From Acestrorhynchus altus (lineage: Eukaryota; Chordata; Actinopteri; Characiformes; Acestrorhynchidae), in contig CM067512.1 in the NCBI GenBank assembly GCA_034509495.1, forward strand, positions 2,423,390-2,487,389: 64,000 bases of DNA. The letters are read 5' to 3'. This document shows, in pieces, positions 33,660 to 45,369 of this stretch (its first letter is position 1; every line of letters starts with the position of its first letter). The notes under the pieces were generated by a model. It did no database searches. It had not been told where the DNA came from and saw nothing but the letters and a program-made list of their open reading frames with translations. The position numbers and the translations under genes were made by a program.

Positions 33660-34160
33660 ACTGCAGCAAAAAAATGACATTTAATCCCTGGCAATGTAAA
33701 TCCTGAGCAGTCTGCTCACCCCCAGTCCATTACTGGGATTGCTCGAGTCTTCGCCCGCTGAGCTGCTGGCTGAGAATAAGAGCTAATTGACTCGGAGGCG
33801 CTGAGGTATGGGATTATACATAAACACGTCAGCCCTAAGCACCTCTATAATTCATCACAGCTTAGGTGGGATTGGACATTAGGCATTTTTATAGCTTCTA
33901 CAATGGAGACAAAATTGTTCTTTAATATAAGCACGGATTTATGACCCTTCTTCGCCTGCCGTAATCAATTCTGGATTTAGCCCCCTTCTTTATGGGCCTA
34001 AGTGACCCATTCTGCTTGCCTGGGTCTGGCTCCAATTTTCAAACAATGCCTTCGAAAATGAAGTTCATGTAACCTTTAATTGGATAAAAATGGATGGAGG
34101 CTGTTAAAGGCTTCACCTTCCGACTGATTTATCAGCACCAAATAAACACACATTTTCAGG
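33660..34160. promoter_or_regulatory. Strongest candidate conserved non-coding region
   Basis: About 500 bp of high-complexity sequence without repeats or frames. It has dense developmental-type motifs: GAGCTAATTGACTCGG, CGTAATCAATTCTGG, AAACAATGCC (SOX-like) and CTTTAATTGG. This texture is what vertebrate enhancers of developmental genes look like; conservation cannot be tested here. Confidence 0.3.
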
Positions 34161-34177
34161 TCTTGTGTATATGCTTA

Positions 34178-34185
34178 GGTGTGTG

Positions 34186-34216
<31 letters not shown>
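34178..34216. repeat. (GT)n microsatellite
   Basis: GT array with one GC interruption. Confidence 0.93.
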
Positions 34217-34629
34217 TTGTAGAACAGCTTAAAACTGTCCGTTAGCTGGAAACCAGGTGCAGGCTTTATTTACTTTGCTGAAAACCTGAAGCAGCACTTT
34301 CGCTCTGCAAGCCAAGGTGCAAACTCTGCTAATTATCCAGACTCCAGAAGTCTTATTGTGGGCAGTCCTGCAACCTCTGAAGCCTTCCAGGTGATTAAAG
34401 GACAATCCAGTTATCCCGTAGTTTTATTACACAGTCACACTGGCAAGCAGAAGATAATCCAACCACATCCACTGCTTCTCAAAGTGACGTGAGAAGCTGT
34501 TGGTAATGCAATTAACAGCTAGTGCCAGAGGAAAGAACAGCTGCTGTTTAATCTAACCTTCTACTAAGATCTGGATTTCTCAATGCTGCCTTGATTTTTT
34601 ACAGGAAAAAATATCGATCAAAGAAAGGA

Positions 34630-34935
34630 CAAATCACGTCCACCCATTTTCTGAACCGCTTGTTCCTGAATAGGGTCACGGGTGAGCCGGTGCCCAGCTG
34701 GCAACTCTGAGCGCAAGGGCGGGAAACAACCATAGACACATCCACACACTAAGGGCCACTTCAGAGTCACCAGTTCACCTACCATGCATGTCTTTGGGGG
34801 AAACCGGAGTACCTGGAGGGACACGGGGAGAACATGCAAACTCCACACAGAAACTTCCCAGGTCGCCCCATATGGGGATTGAACCCAGGTCCTTCTTGCT
34901 GTGAGGCAACAGCGTTATCCACTGCGCAGACACCC
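34630..34935 (+). mobile_element. LINE 3'-UTR / SINE-like dispersed repeat
   Basis: CCACCCATTTTCTGAACCGC, CATGCATGTCTTTGGGGG, GGGGAGAACATGCAAACTCC and GTGAGGCAACAGCGTTATCC are in the order of a repeat found throughout teleost genomes. I recall it as a LINE-derived 3' region but am not certain. No coding part is present. Confidence 0.7.
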
Positions 34936-34999
34936 GAACGTATATAACTAAAGATTAGACCATCGTTAGAAAGGACTTCGTTGGCTTATTTAAACCCCA

Positions 35000-35130
35000 G
35001 ACATGAGTTTGGTTTCCTCTTGATTGTTAAAGTGGCTTAAATCATCATGACCAGATCCAAAGAGCTCCCAGAGGTCTACAGGAAGAAGGTTGTAGATGCA
35101 GATGAGTCAGCGGAGCAGTAAACATGCACT
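35000..35130 (+). pseudogene. Tc1-like element, start of transposase
   Basis: TTATTTAAACCCCAGACATG leader followed by ATGACC and codons for an M-T-R-S-K-E-L-like start matches 58.76-58.87 kb. The element breaks off after GATGCAGATGAGTCAGCGG. Confidence 0.65.
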
Positions 35131-36084
35131 GGAAGGTAGACAATTACTATTAGACAATAGGCTGAGAAGAACCGAGTCATTGGTGCCAAGAATTTTACAG
35201 CAAACTAAAGCCAAACAGGAAGATGAAGCACCTCCAACAAAGGTAACGTTGTTTAGCAGCTTAATTTAGCTTGAAGGGAGAAAACTTAATGTAAGCAATG
35301 TTGTCAGCAGAGCCAGAACCCTTACGGTCTACAGACATCTGCAATGCAAATGCTGAATACAGTTCAACAAAGCTATTGTTTCACATTATATGGGTCACCT
35401 TTGTTCTTTCCCAGCCTCGTATATGTGTCAGAGAACAAAACGCTTCCCGAAGACAATGCATTTTCCCGAGACGACTATTCTGACTGACCAAGAACATAAG
35501 AAAACAAATAACACTGCAGCTATTAATAGAAACAGGGCTAAATGTGTTTATTTAAAATAATGACATGAAGGTTGTGAGGTTGCTAAAGCAATTCCCAGAG
35601 CCTGCCAGATATGTGTGCAGAGCAATACGGATCCTAACGGTGGGGTCAGCATTATTGTAGAGCTGTGTTTATTCACATTTTTCAATCACAGTCTGACATT
35701 TATGGCCCGAACGTAAACCCATCGTTTTCCACTGATGACGGCATTCCAGCCAGAAGAATGTGTTTATGGAGAATTTTATGTTGTTATTTAATGTACAAAT
35801 AGCGAGTATGTGACTGCTGGTTTGGTATGTGATCTGTTACTGTTACTGGTTTATAACCCAGTGAAATACGCCGTTTTTCCTGTTCCTGCTCTGCTTCTAT
35901 ATGCTGATTTAATTGACCAGCTAAACGTTTGGACACATTTGACTAAAAGCATTAAAGATGGCTTTTTTGAAACATTTTAGGAGATTGATATTAAATTCTT
36001 GAGTACTGGCTCATTACATCGCTCAAGTGCATCTCAAGGTGTTAGAAGGTCATCAAGAAGTTTGCTCAAAATGTAAGTCAAAAT
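35131..36084. other. No recognised feature
   Basis: Unique A+T-rich sequence. Confidence 0.35.
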
Positions 36085-36220
36085 ATGAAACTGGTATATT
36101 TTAAATTGGGATTTAATTCAGTGAATTTTACTTTTCTAAGCTGAATTACTCTCTGAAAATTCACACTATGATGAATCATGCTTAGATAGCAAAGTGTGGA
36201 TCTCGGGTTCTAAGACTTAA
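36085..36220 (+). mobile_element. Family R element, 3' end with TTAA
   Basis: TTGGGATTTAATTCAGTG and GCTGAATTACTCTCTG lead to the end GGGTTCTAAGACTTAA at 36205-36220. This gives the right terminus of the family as an inverted match of the left ends at 50.86 kb. Confidence 0.75.
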
Positions 36221-36225
36221 CACCA

Positions 36226-37250
36226 TGATCCTACTCCAGTGCCTCCAGAATCTGCCCCCTTTTGCTCACTCTACCTTAGTACAAACATTAAGGTTTAATC
36301 TGTCACTGAATTTGGCATCTCTGCTGAGATTCAGGACGTTCAGAGTCACGTGAGAAGTGTGAGGTTCCTCCGGTAGCTCTCCTGGAGTTGCTGTGTGTTG
36401 AGGTGATGTGTTCAGAATGGCTTAGTGAACTTTTGGCCTTGTTTTGTTTGGCAGCATGGAGGAGGCGAGTAAACCGCAGTGTTTTTTTGGAAACGAGTTC
36501 CACTCTTTGTTTTTCCGCCGACTGTTTGCTGTGCGCGCCGACCGTCGTGCCACGCCAGCCGTTATCACGGTGCTCAGACTGACGGCCTGTCAACAGATCA
36601 AGCCATGTCCCTCCTCCCTCTCTCTCCCCTGACCAACTCATAAACAACACAACGATCCGTTCAATAAACGCGGAAGGTCCGTTTATGACATAAACAGTGA
36701 GCGGCTGCAGGCCGTGTTGACTCGGCACCCATCAGCTCGCGTTAATCCCAAAGACACACAGCCGAGCCTGGCAGACAAATAAAGCTTAGCAGGGTCACGC
36801 CGCAGGACAAGAGTTCAAGCCACTAGCTCTGTGATACATTAGGAGAAAAACACACAGTCCCCCACTCTCTCCGATAACACGGCTCTCCACGGGTGGAGGG
36901 CTCCTTTGATCAATAGCCTGTACCTTCCTCAGCAGGAGAGAGCTCCTTTAAGCACTCTGCTTTGCAGGCACTGGCTGTTTGACTGAAGAAGGCTTAGCCA
37001 TGACTCCACTGAGCGCTGTTTACTTAATGAGCCTGCGAGATGGTTAGCAGATCAGCACATCCCGGAAGAGAGAGAGAAACAGAAATGAAGGTGTGTAAAT
37101 ATTATGTTTTAGAATTGCTTACACCTGATTATCATTTCATTACAAATCGCTCACAGGGGAGAACCCTGGTGTGGGTTTTCACATCGCTGTAACCATGGCG
37201 CTGTCACATAGACTCATCAGGAACCCACAAGAACTACACTACCAGACTCC
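36226..37250. other. No recognised gene
   Basis: A 141-residue minus-strand frame (36303-36728) is among the longest non-repeat frames in the window but shows no domain, and its plus-strand counterparts are equally open. I treat it as chance. Confidence 0.35.
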
Positions 37251-37252
37251 TC

Positions 37253-37330
37253 TACATTTACTTTTACATCTACGGCATTTCGCAGGTGCTCTTATCCGCC
37301 GCGACATACGACAGTGCTTTGCTGTTCACT
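37253..37330 (+). repeat. Short dispersed fish repeat
   Basis: TACATTTACTTTTACATCTA followed by GGCATTTCGCAGGTGCTC and TTATCCGCCGCGACATACG resembles a widespread teleost retroposon segment. Only a fragment is present. Confidence 0.55.
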
Positions 37331-37437
37331 CGGAAAATATCCTTATCTAGTCTGTAGAGGCTCGAATCCTCAAACTCACAGTGGATGCAGCCAAACACAA
37401 AAATCAGATTGGGTTTCTTTCTGCTTATGTCTCAGAT

Positions 37438-37832
37438 TTCTTGGACACCCTGTCTAACGAATGCATGCAACTACAAAGTTGTAGCCATTGCTGACACATA
37501 TGTGCAAATGCCCATATGTGGGCATTAAAGTAGTGCCAATAGAATAGGACTGCCTGGAGCAGTTAAACAACCATGAACCTGTTGGCACCTTGTCTAATGC
37601 CAAACGTGGGATACAGGGGTATAAAGACCCCCAGCATTGAGCTGTGGAGCAGTGGAACTGTGTTCTCAGGAATGATGGCACCCCGTTCAGTACTTTTGAA
37701 ACTGGATGAGTTGAGGAATGCAATCAAATCCTCACCGCCATGCTCCAAAATTGAGTAGAAATAGATTCTAACCCTTGATTTCAGAAGAAACGGTGAATTG
37801 AAGTGTTCCAATACTTTACTTATACAGTGTAC
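37438..37832 (-). mobile_element. Family A MITE, reverse copy
   Basis: TTGGACACCCTGTC at the left, GCTGACACATATGTGCAAA inside and GTGTTCCAATACTTTAC at the right. A small TGCCCATATGTGGGCA palindrome has arisen near 37510. Confidence 0.83.
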
Positions 37833-38082
37833 ATTGCTTTAATATATGATTTCCCATGTTTGGCTAAAATCCACACAGTTCTCAGGCTGGATCCTCCTGG
37901 GAATGCCGTCTGGAGTCTATCATTCTGCTGAAGCAATTCTCCAGACAAATGCTTCAGAATAAACTCAGAATAACTCAGAATAACTCATCACTCGCTACAG
38001 AAAACCAGTGCAAACTTGCTAAAGTATTTGACCAAGTTAGACAAATTCAAGATCATATCATTGTTTCTCAGTACACTTTGTG

Positions 38083-38992
38083 TCCCAAAGTATGTGGACA
38101 CCCGCTCCTCAGCATTTCTCCTGAAATCAAGAGTATAAGTCAAGAGTGTTGCTGCAGGTGGACGTGGCTTCAGTGTGAAAGATAAAGGACGGAGCTTAAA
38201 AACAAAGTTTAATTAAACCAATAACGTGGCATTTTTCTCAGTGACGAGCCCAACTATCAGTCTCTGCAGCTCCATCATCGCTTCTGTGATGCTGGCGATA
38301 CCTTGTCAGTAGCATGTCAGTTATAGGATATAGTCAAATGTAGGTTACATTAAACAGGTCTGAACAGCCTAAAAATCATCAGATTTGGTGAGAAAATTGT
38401 AAAATGTGCCAGGTTTTCTGCTGCGTGAACAGCTTTAGTGGTTGTGACGTTTTTGTGTTTGTTTGTTAGAGATGTTTTTCGCACAGTTGGGTTTTTAGGT
38501 AGTTTTAATCCTTGTCATCATGTCAACTAAGCTGAGATTTAGCCTTTTGTGAGCTCATCTAAGAAGACTTCCTGCATTAAAGTGTAAAGAGTCATATATG
38601 AGCACCGTGCTGTTTTTCTGAAAGATCAATGGTGTCTATACTCATGTAAATCTTAAACGTTTTTATTAATTCTCTTTTTTTTTCATTTACAGATTTTAAA
38701 TCAAGAGTGACACGGTGTATATACAGTTAAATTATATGTAGGGAAAATAAAAGCTTTTGTTTTGACAGTTCATTTACTTTTTGAAAAAGCTGGCAGTTAA
38801 TTTATAATTAGGCTGTTTCATTTATAATAACTGTATTTTTAATTGATAGTCAGTGTTTCTGGGTCAGTGACCTTGGTTGCCAGATAATTAGTTTTTACTT
38901 ATATGTTTTACTGTGAATTAATGTATCCTTACTGTAAAGTGTAGTTACATTAGTTGAAGTTAGTAGGGGCTGTCCACAAACATCTGGAGATG
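38083..38992 (+). mobile_element. Possible long family A relative (TIRs only)
   Basis: GTCCCAAAGTATGTGGACACC at 38083 has a right-end partner GCTGTCCACAAACATCTGG at about 38965. The roughly 850 bp between them do not match other copies beyond the first 60 bp, so this may be a longer relative or two unrelated fragments. Confidence 0.4.
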
Positions 38993-39359
38993 TAGTAAAG
39001 CATGCTAGCCTTCAAGATTAGCTTCCTTTCCAGACTAATTACACTCCCATCCAAAAGTATTAGAACACTGAGGCCAATCATTATATTTTTGTTGCAGAAA
39101 ACATTTGGGTAAATGAATATGAGACAAAAGATATATGGAAATATCAGCTTTTATTTCCAGGTATTTGCATCTGGATCTGAAACAGTTCAGAAGATAGCAC
39201 CTCTCATCCTCTCATCCGAACAATTGGTCTTGGAACACGTGACAGACAGGTGTGATTTATTGCCCAGGTCTGTCCTGTTCCATTGATAATTCAAACAATT
39301 ACCAGCACTGAACATCTTGTTCAATTTCAGATTTGGGTTCTGCTTGTGCAGAATGTGCA

Positions 39360-39573
39360 TCTAAGGGTGAAGAACGAGCAGGGAGAGAAGATGGAAAACC
39401 AAGTCAGAGCTATTGCACTAATATTGACCATAGCCAGTACAACCATTTGGAACATTCTGAAGAAGACATTTGTCACTGGTGTAATAAGTAACAGATGTCA
39501 AATAGGTAGACCAAGCAAAACAACAGCAATTGATGACAGAATCCTTGTAAGTGCTGTAAAGAAAGACCTCTAA
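39360..39573 (+). pseudogene. Tc1 transposase N-terminal DNA-binding fragment
   Basis: Longest intact frame of the element. Paired-like helix-turn-helix residues RAIALILTIASTTIWNILKK are followed by the RPSKTTAIDDRIL linker, ending at a stop in the KKD motif. The start of the protein is lost. Confidence 0.8.
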
Positions 39574-39910
39574 AACAGCTGTTAGTGACGTCAGCAAGAA
39601 CCTCCAGAGGGCAGGAGCGAAGGTCTCACAATCTACTTCATGACCTAAAGTCCAGAGGAGTCACCAGAGGATGCAGACCACCAATTAGCAAGAAGAACAC
39701 AGTGGAGGTTGTGTTATGGCCTGAGCTTGCATGGTTTCTTCTTGGATTGGGCTCATTACAACATTTTCTCTGTGAATATAAAGAAGCAAATTGTGAGATC
39801 CTTCATCATACAGGAAGATGTTAACCCAAAACATGCTGCCATAAATACTGATGAACTCCTCACTCACTGCTGAAACTTTTGCTTGTATTGCACTCACCAG
39901 ACTCAGCCAT

Positions 39911-39911
<1 letters not shown>

Positions 39912-39992
<81 letters not shown>
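39912..39992. repeat. (TATC)n microsatellite
   Basis: About 20 perfect TATC units inside the Tc1-like element. Confidence 0.97.
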
Positions 39993-40446
39993 TTTAGAGT
40001 CAATCTCCAGATTTGAACCCTACAGAGATGCATTTTGGAGTAAGTCCCCAAAGCAAACACCACCTGAAAGAAGCTGCAGTGAAAAGCCTGGAAAAGCATC
40101 ACAAAGGAACAAAGCAGAAGTCTAGTGATGTCGGTGGGTCACAGATTTCATGCAGTTATTGCAAGCAAAGGATTTACGACTAAACATCAAGTGTTATTCG
40201 CTTTAATCTATTTTAAGTTGATCTATTCCGATACTTTTGCTCAGAAGGAAAGTGTGTGGGTTCAGTCAGAAGATGCTTCTTCTGAACCGTGTATCAGATC
40301 CAGATGAAAATACCTGGAAACAAAAGCTGAAATGTTGATCTTTTGTCTCGTTTTCTTTTAATGTCAAACCCGAAAGTTTTCCGTCTACAGCAAAATATTA
40401 AGGGCTTGACCTCACTGTTCCAATACTTTTGGAGGGGATTGTAGAT

Positions 40447-40458
<12 letters not shown>

Positions 40459-40504
<46 letters not shown>

Positions 40505-40518
40505 CACACACACACACC
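40459..40518. repeat. (CA)n microsatellite
   Basis: CA array with a CATGCA interruption, 15 bp from the right TIR of the Tc1-like element. Confidence 0.96.
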
Positions 40519-42100
40519 ATAGAATGAGTCCTGTCAAGTACATCTGAAAGGAAGGACATGCTAACTGCCAGCGGTCTGACAAGGTTAGAGAGGCAGTGTT
40601 AAGAGCAGAAGAAAGCCAGAGAGCCAAAGAGGAACAGAACATAATGGAGCAGAAAGAAGTCAAACGTGAAAAGAAAAGCAGGATGTATAGATCACGACCA
40701 GGGTCGTGAAAGACTCTGGCAGAGCAATGTTTAGGCCTAATGGTGGCTTGGTCCACTCTGGACAGGCCTCACTGTACTGACAATTAGTCTGAAAAGCAGA
40801 GAATTGTCTTAGAAATGAAATCATTTGGAGTTAAGTGTATTTCCCATGAGTGTTAGCTCAGAGTGGTTCGGGAAGCCACTTAGATCTAATACTAGGAGTA
40901 AATAGCTGCAGCTATTAGTGAAAATGTTTCCCTCCGAAAAGCAACATTTGTGAATATTGGAGATGTGTTTAGGCATTATGGAGTGATGTCATTTGCATTC
41001 AGGGACCCAATTTAATCGATTGAACTAGATCGATTCTGCTGCTCCAAAAAGCACAGCGGTTGTTAACTCAGTGGTGCTCCAGGTCCCAGCGATGCAATTG
41101 ATGCTACATTATAATAAAGCCATGGACATGAATGTCCTCCAACTTTAACAGTGATGAAGCTGAAATAATCTTACCTTCGCCAGACACCACAATCCTCCTA
41201 AACCCTAAACAGAGCCTCCGTTTCAATAACGAAAACGAACCACTATTAGTTGTGACCCTATTTCATATGAAATGCGTTTAATAACTCTGTTATTACACGT
41301 TAATAATACATGCAGTAATAGTGTCATTAATGATGTTGTGTTGCAGGTGGATCACAGCAGCACACTTAACGTAAATCAGTTGGATTAAAGCAAATGTAGA
41401 CAATTTTTATTTAAAGGGATATTTTTATTTGAGGAAAAAATCAGTGAAGTTACTATGAAGTTACTGTTCTGGAGATATGAGGGTTTTACATCACAGCAAT
41501 GACATGGAACCACATAAGCTCTGAACATTGTCTGTTTAATTAAGAGGTTTTGCTGCCCTTCGAGGAGAATTGTTGCAGTGGAAGCCACAGCGCCCGAGCT
41601 TCACTGCAGGCTGGCGGTGTGGTGTGAAAAATCAACACTAAAATTTCTCTCCCGAGGGGTTTGAGTGTGTGAGGGCAGTAATCACAGCAGCTGGCCCAGT
41701 CACACTTGCTTTGATAGCTCACTGACCATCATGGCAATCGATGTTGTAATGCACAATCAAGTGTAATGTGCATTTGCGGCAAAGTCAGTTCGATAGTGGT
41801 CTGTCTGAGGCCCAAAGAAAGTAGGATGGTGGCTTTCAGTGAAATCAATGGCATTGTCCTCATAAGAATTAGTGAGATTGGGACAGACTGTTATTTTTCC
41901 TCTGAGAGGACCGAAATGCTCGCTGCGCTGATTATGCCCGAGGAGAGGGGTCTGTCCTGCACTTCAGATGTGGTATTGTATTGGCCTCATCCCTCTTCAC
42001 TTCAGTCATGCATTCCTGTGCTGTTCAAACAGGGATCCATCACTGGAACTCATTTACTGATTACGTTTAGATTTAACATGGTACAGTCATTTTAAATGGG
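40519..42100. other. No recognised gene
   Basis: About 1.6 kb of unique DNA. Frames of 109 and 114 residues (41766-42095 plus, 40412-40756 minus) have no recognisable domains; the latter includes translated CA repeat. Confidence 0.4.
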
Positions 42101-42385
42101 TTCTTAAATGGTCCTTTACTGCAGACAACCTTTAGAACACTAAAGGGCTTTTCATAGTTTGATGTACTTCTATAAACCAAAATATATATAAAAGCATTAA
42201 TACTTGTACCTACAGTCTTTGTGTTTTATTAACAATAATAATTTCTTCAATAATATTTATGTATCAGTATTATCCCTTCTCAGGACTTTTATTATGAAAT
42301 TTGAACATTGTGTGAGCAAAGAAAGAGAACAAACAGCCCCTCCTCATTTTCCTCTATAACCCAATATCTAGATGATATAAGAACT
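42101..42385 (+). mobile_element. Family R element, left arm
   Basis: ACCTTTAGAACACTAAAGGG, then CATAGTTTGATGTACTTC, ATCAGTATTATCCCTTCTC and GCAAAGAAAGAGAACAAAC match the left arm of complete copies. It stops at CCAATATCTAG, just where the minisatellite should begin. Confidence 0.75.
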
Positions 42386-42885
42386 TCAGTCTTCAATGAT
42401 CAATGTTCAAATTCTATAAATTATACATTTTGTTGATGGTTCTGTGTAGAAAAAAACTATTCATAAATAACACAAAACCCTTCTTCATTAGAACATAGAA
42501 CCCCTTTTGCTTGGAATGTACAGGATCTGTTTCACCTATTAAAATATTTTGTGATGCCGAACAAAAGCTATATTTCATACATATCTCCACCCGTTCATTC
42601 TAACACAGTTTAACTCCGCCCACACAGGATATTACAGCTCTGAGAGCTTTTGAAACGAGGCAGCCAATTAGGCCTGTTATGATAATTAGGTTATTGACAT
42701 ATTGTTCAATTATTGGACACAATGTCAGTAATTTCTGTTGTATCACCGATCATGCTTTCTTTATGAAGGAGAGCACATTAATATGAATGAGTTATTATTT
42801 TTAATGGTTAATTTATTTAGGATAATAGTCTTTATGTATAAACTGCAAATTCAGAATAATACAAAATTAATAGCTTTATAAAAGG
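42386..42885. other. No recognised feature
   Basis: A+T-rich DNA with short AGAACCC motifs near 42490. Confidence 0.35.
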
Positions 42886-42887
42886 GT

Positions 42888-42888
<1 letters not shown>

Positions 42889-42925
<37 letters not shown>

Positions 42926-42989
42926 ATTATATTTTTATTATTATTGTTATTTTGTTATTATTACTAGCATTCATATTATTTATTATTGC

Positions 42990-43040
<51 letters not shown>

Positions 43041-43069
43041 TATTATTGTTGTTGTTGTTGTTGTTGTTG
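42889..43069. repeat. (ATT)n then (GTT)n microsatellite
   Basis: Two ATT blocks with an irregular 60 bp spacer, ending in about eight TTG units. Confidence 0.96.
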
Positions 43070-44082
43070 TATATATGTTTGTGGGAAACCCAACGCTGTC
43101 TAGTTCTTAGGATGATATACACCTTACAGACTTGTTGTGTCTACATGATCTATATTTCACTTTGAATTTAAAGTTACAAGAAAACGTATAAACAGAAACA
43201 TAATTTCCTAATATAGTCATTTATACACTTCCTTCCCTTTTCCATGTGAGGTGACATTCAGGAAAGACTGGTTGGGACACAATTAATGACACTATTGAAG
43301 TTGTACTTTTGGGATCCTGGAGAAGAAAAAACATCAAAACCTGAAATTTCATCCCAAATTGAGGTCAGCTGAGGTCAGTTGGACTGTTGCTATGGCTCCA
43401 ACACCTGTTTGTTTTTTTCTGTACAAAACAATAAAAATCTAAAATAGCAAAAACGCTTCTCATAACTAACTTAAACAAACATCAACTCACAGCAGCCTGA
43501 CAGCAGCATTTCAACACTTACTACAAACAAGCTGAAGGAGAAAAATTACCCGGGTTTATTTTTTTAAGCAATTTAACAGACTGGTAAACAAACCGAACGG
43601 AATGATGCTGTATGGGATGTCAAACCCAGTAGTTAATGGGAAAGTTTCGCTTTCTCATCTTGGGTGTTTCTGAAATTGTGTGCTACAGGTGATGGAGCAG
43701 TGCTGGGCTCTGCTTAGTGGCAGCTAAATATTAATGCACACCACTGCAGCAACTACGAGCAAATAACAAGGCTCCCGACAGATCCTGCAGACAAACAAAC
43801 AGGCGTTTGAGGAAAGATGGTCATTAGGAATAAAAACAATGCAGAATCACTTTGGGGGGAAGGCTGTTACTGAAATTATTACAACATGGCTACGAGTGAT
43901 AAATTAAGTAGAGCAGCAGTGTTAGAGAACAATGACTAAAGTGAGGCCTAATTTTGTTGATAATCGCTTGCTAAGCAGTAAGGTGTGTTCAAACAGCCTT
44001 CCCAGTCTGGAGCCCAGTCAAACCATAGTGCACCAGCAGAGTCTCAAACAAGGAACAACTTCAGTGTTAATGTTAATGTTCT
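43070..44082. other. No recognised feature
   Basis: Unique DNA lying between the left and right parts of family R copies. Confidence 0.35.
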
Positions 44083-44084
44083 GC

Positions 44085-44406
44085 CCTCTCTGATCAGTCA
44101 GAGTCTGTATGAAGGTTGAGTATCAGCCCCGCCCCCTCTCTCTGATCAGTCAAAGTCTGTATGCAGGTTGATCATATACAGGTGGACAGAGCAGTAAACA
44201 TGCACTTGATATTTAAACTGGGATTTAATTCAGTAGGAAACAAATGTATTTTAGCTGTAATTTAAGTTGTCTAGTCAACTAGTCACCTCTAGATAGGGTT
44301 ATATAGGTCAAGTCTTTGTTATAATATGTGTATCATGTCTGTAGGTTACTATGATCCTGAAATACAAAGCCTAGCAAGCAGTATGTAACTGGGTTGTAAG
44401 TGTTAA
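44085..44406 (+). mobile_element. Family R element, 2-unit core and right arm with TTAA
   Basis: Two minisatellite units (CTCTCTGATCAGTCAGAG and CCCCGCCCCC motifs) at 44088-44175. The arm follows with GTGGACAGAGCAGTAAAC, AACTGGGATTTAATTCAG and TGTCTGTAGGTTAC, and the end is GGGTTGTAAGTGTTAA at 44391-44406. Confidence 0.85.
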
Positions 44407-45368
44407 CTGGGCTACAAATGGAAATTGATAAAGAACGGTCAGAGTTTAAATAAGGAAAACTCCTCTTCTAGCTTCTCTTTACTGAAAATGTTTGACTGTT
44501 TCGCTCCACTGCACAGATTTCACTGTGTTCTGGGGAATTAAAAGTATTACTTCGCTTTGTTTATAAACTGTGAAATGTGTAGAAGGCTGTTACAAATGTC
44601 CTAAATAAGAAAATGTGTTCAGTATCTTAAGAAAACAAGTAGGAAGATAGTTAAGATTAAGGAAATATTTGAGAAAGTCTTAAGAATTTCTGGCAAAATC
44701 GCGTTTGAGGAAATTCTTATTAACGTCTTAGTTACTTCATACGTTTGTTTTTCTTTCCGAAAAAAGCTTTTTGGAATCCGAACGCAGGTCCAAAATGTTT
44801 GTCTGCTCTAACTGATCCCCGGAGTGTTGTAGTAGAGTGTTGTCGGTGGGTAAAACAGATCACTATGTGGATTTCGAGCTTTCTTTGAGCTTTCTTTCTA
44901 TGTCTGTTTGAAAGACATTCTGCTTCCTTTACTATTGGCTGCACTGAGAATACAATACTTTAAAGAATTCAGCACGATGGAAAGGCTTGTTATTGATCGG
45001 CTTCATAAAAGCAAGCATAAGGACCCCTGAAGTATGAAGCAGATTCCTATTCATGTCTTCTTTTTTTTAAATATAGAGGTACAAAATGAACAATCGACAT
45101 TCATCACTTATTTAATGTTGTTCTTTACTCATATCTCTAAGGACACCCGAGAACAGCTTTGATAGCTGTTGAAGGAGATGCGTACTGAACCAGCAGTAAT
45201 GGATGCATTATTTTATCTGCCATTAAAGGGTTAAAGCCATCATGATCCTACAGAGAGTCCCATTAGTTTCACAATGGAAATCTACCATCCCATCTCTTCC
45301 CAACGTGATACCACTGTCCGTATGAATGTGCATCAATCCGATGGAAAAGGATAAGAGGCTTTAAGGCC
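44407..45368. other. No recognised feature
   Basis: Unique DNA. Near 44640-44740 AGTTAAGATTAAGG and AAGAATTTC motifs recur loosely. Confidence 0.35.
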
Positions 45369-45369
45369 A

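Larger units (their letters stand above)
39040..40443 (+). mobile_element. Tc1-like transposon, both TIRs present, transposase broken
   Basis: TA dinucleotides flank TIRs that start CACTCCCATCCAAAAGTATT (left) and, inverted, CAATCCCCTCCAAAAGTATT (right), so the insertion is bounded over 1.4 kb, normal for Tc1. The coding part runs on the plus strand. The DNA-binding domain is clear at about 39395-39573 (IASTTIWNILKKTFVTG, RPSKTTAIDDRIL). After stops and frameshifts it is followed by HSGGCVMA, the second catalytic Asp in QEDVNPKHAA (about 39810), and QSPDLNPTEMHF with the catalytic Glu (about 40004-40040). The first-Asp block is deleted. A (TATC)n array splits the catalytic region between the Asp and Glu motifs. 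Inactive, but TIRs could still be recognised in trans. Confidence 0.9.

Noticed and set aside
36303..36728. 141-residue minus-strand frame
   Set aside because: No domain recognised and overlapping plus-strand frames are similarly open. An exon cannot be excluded but is not supported.
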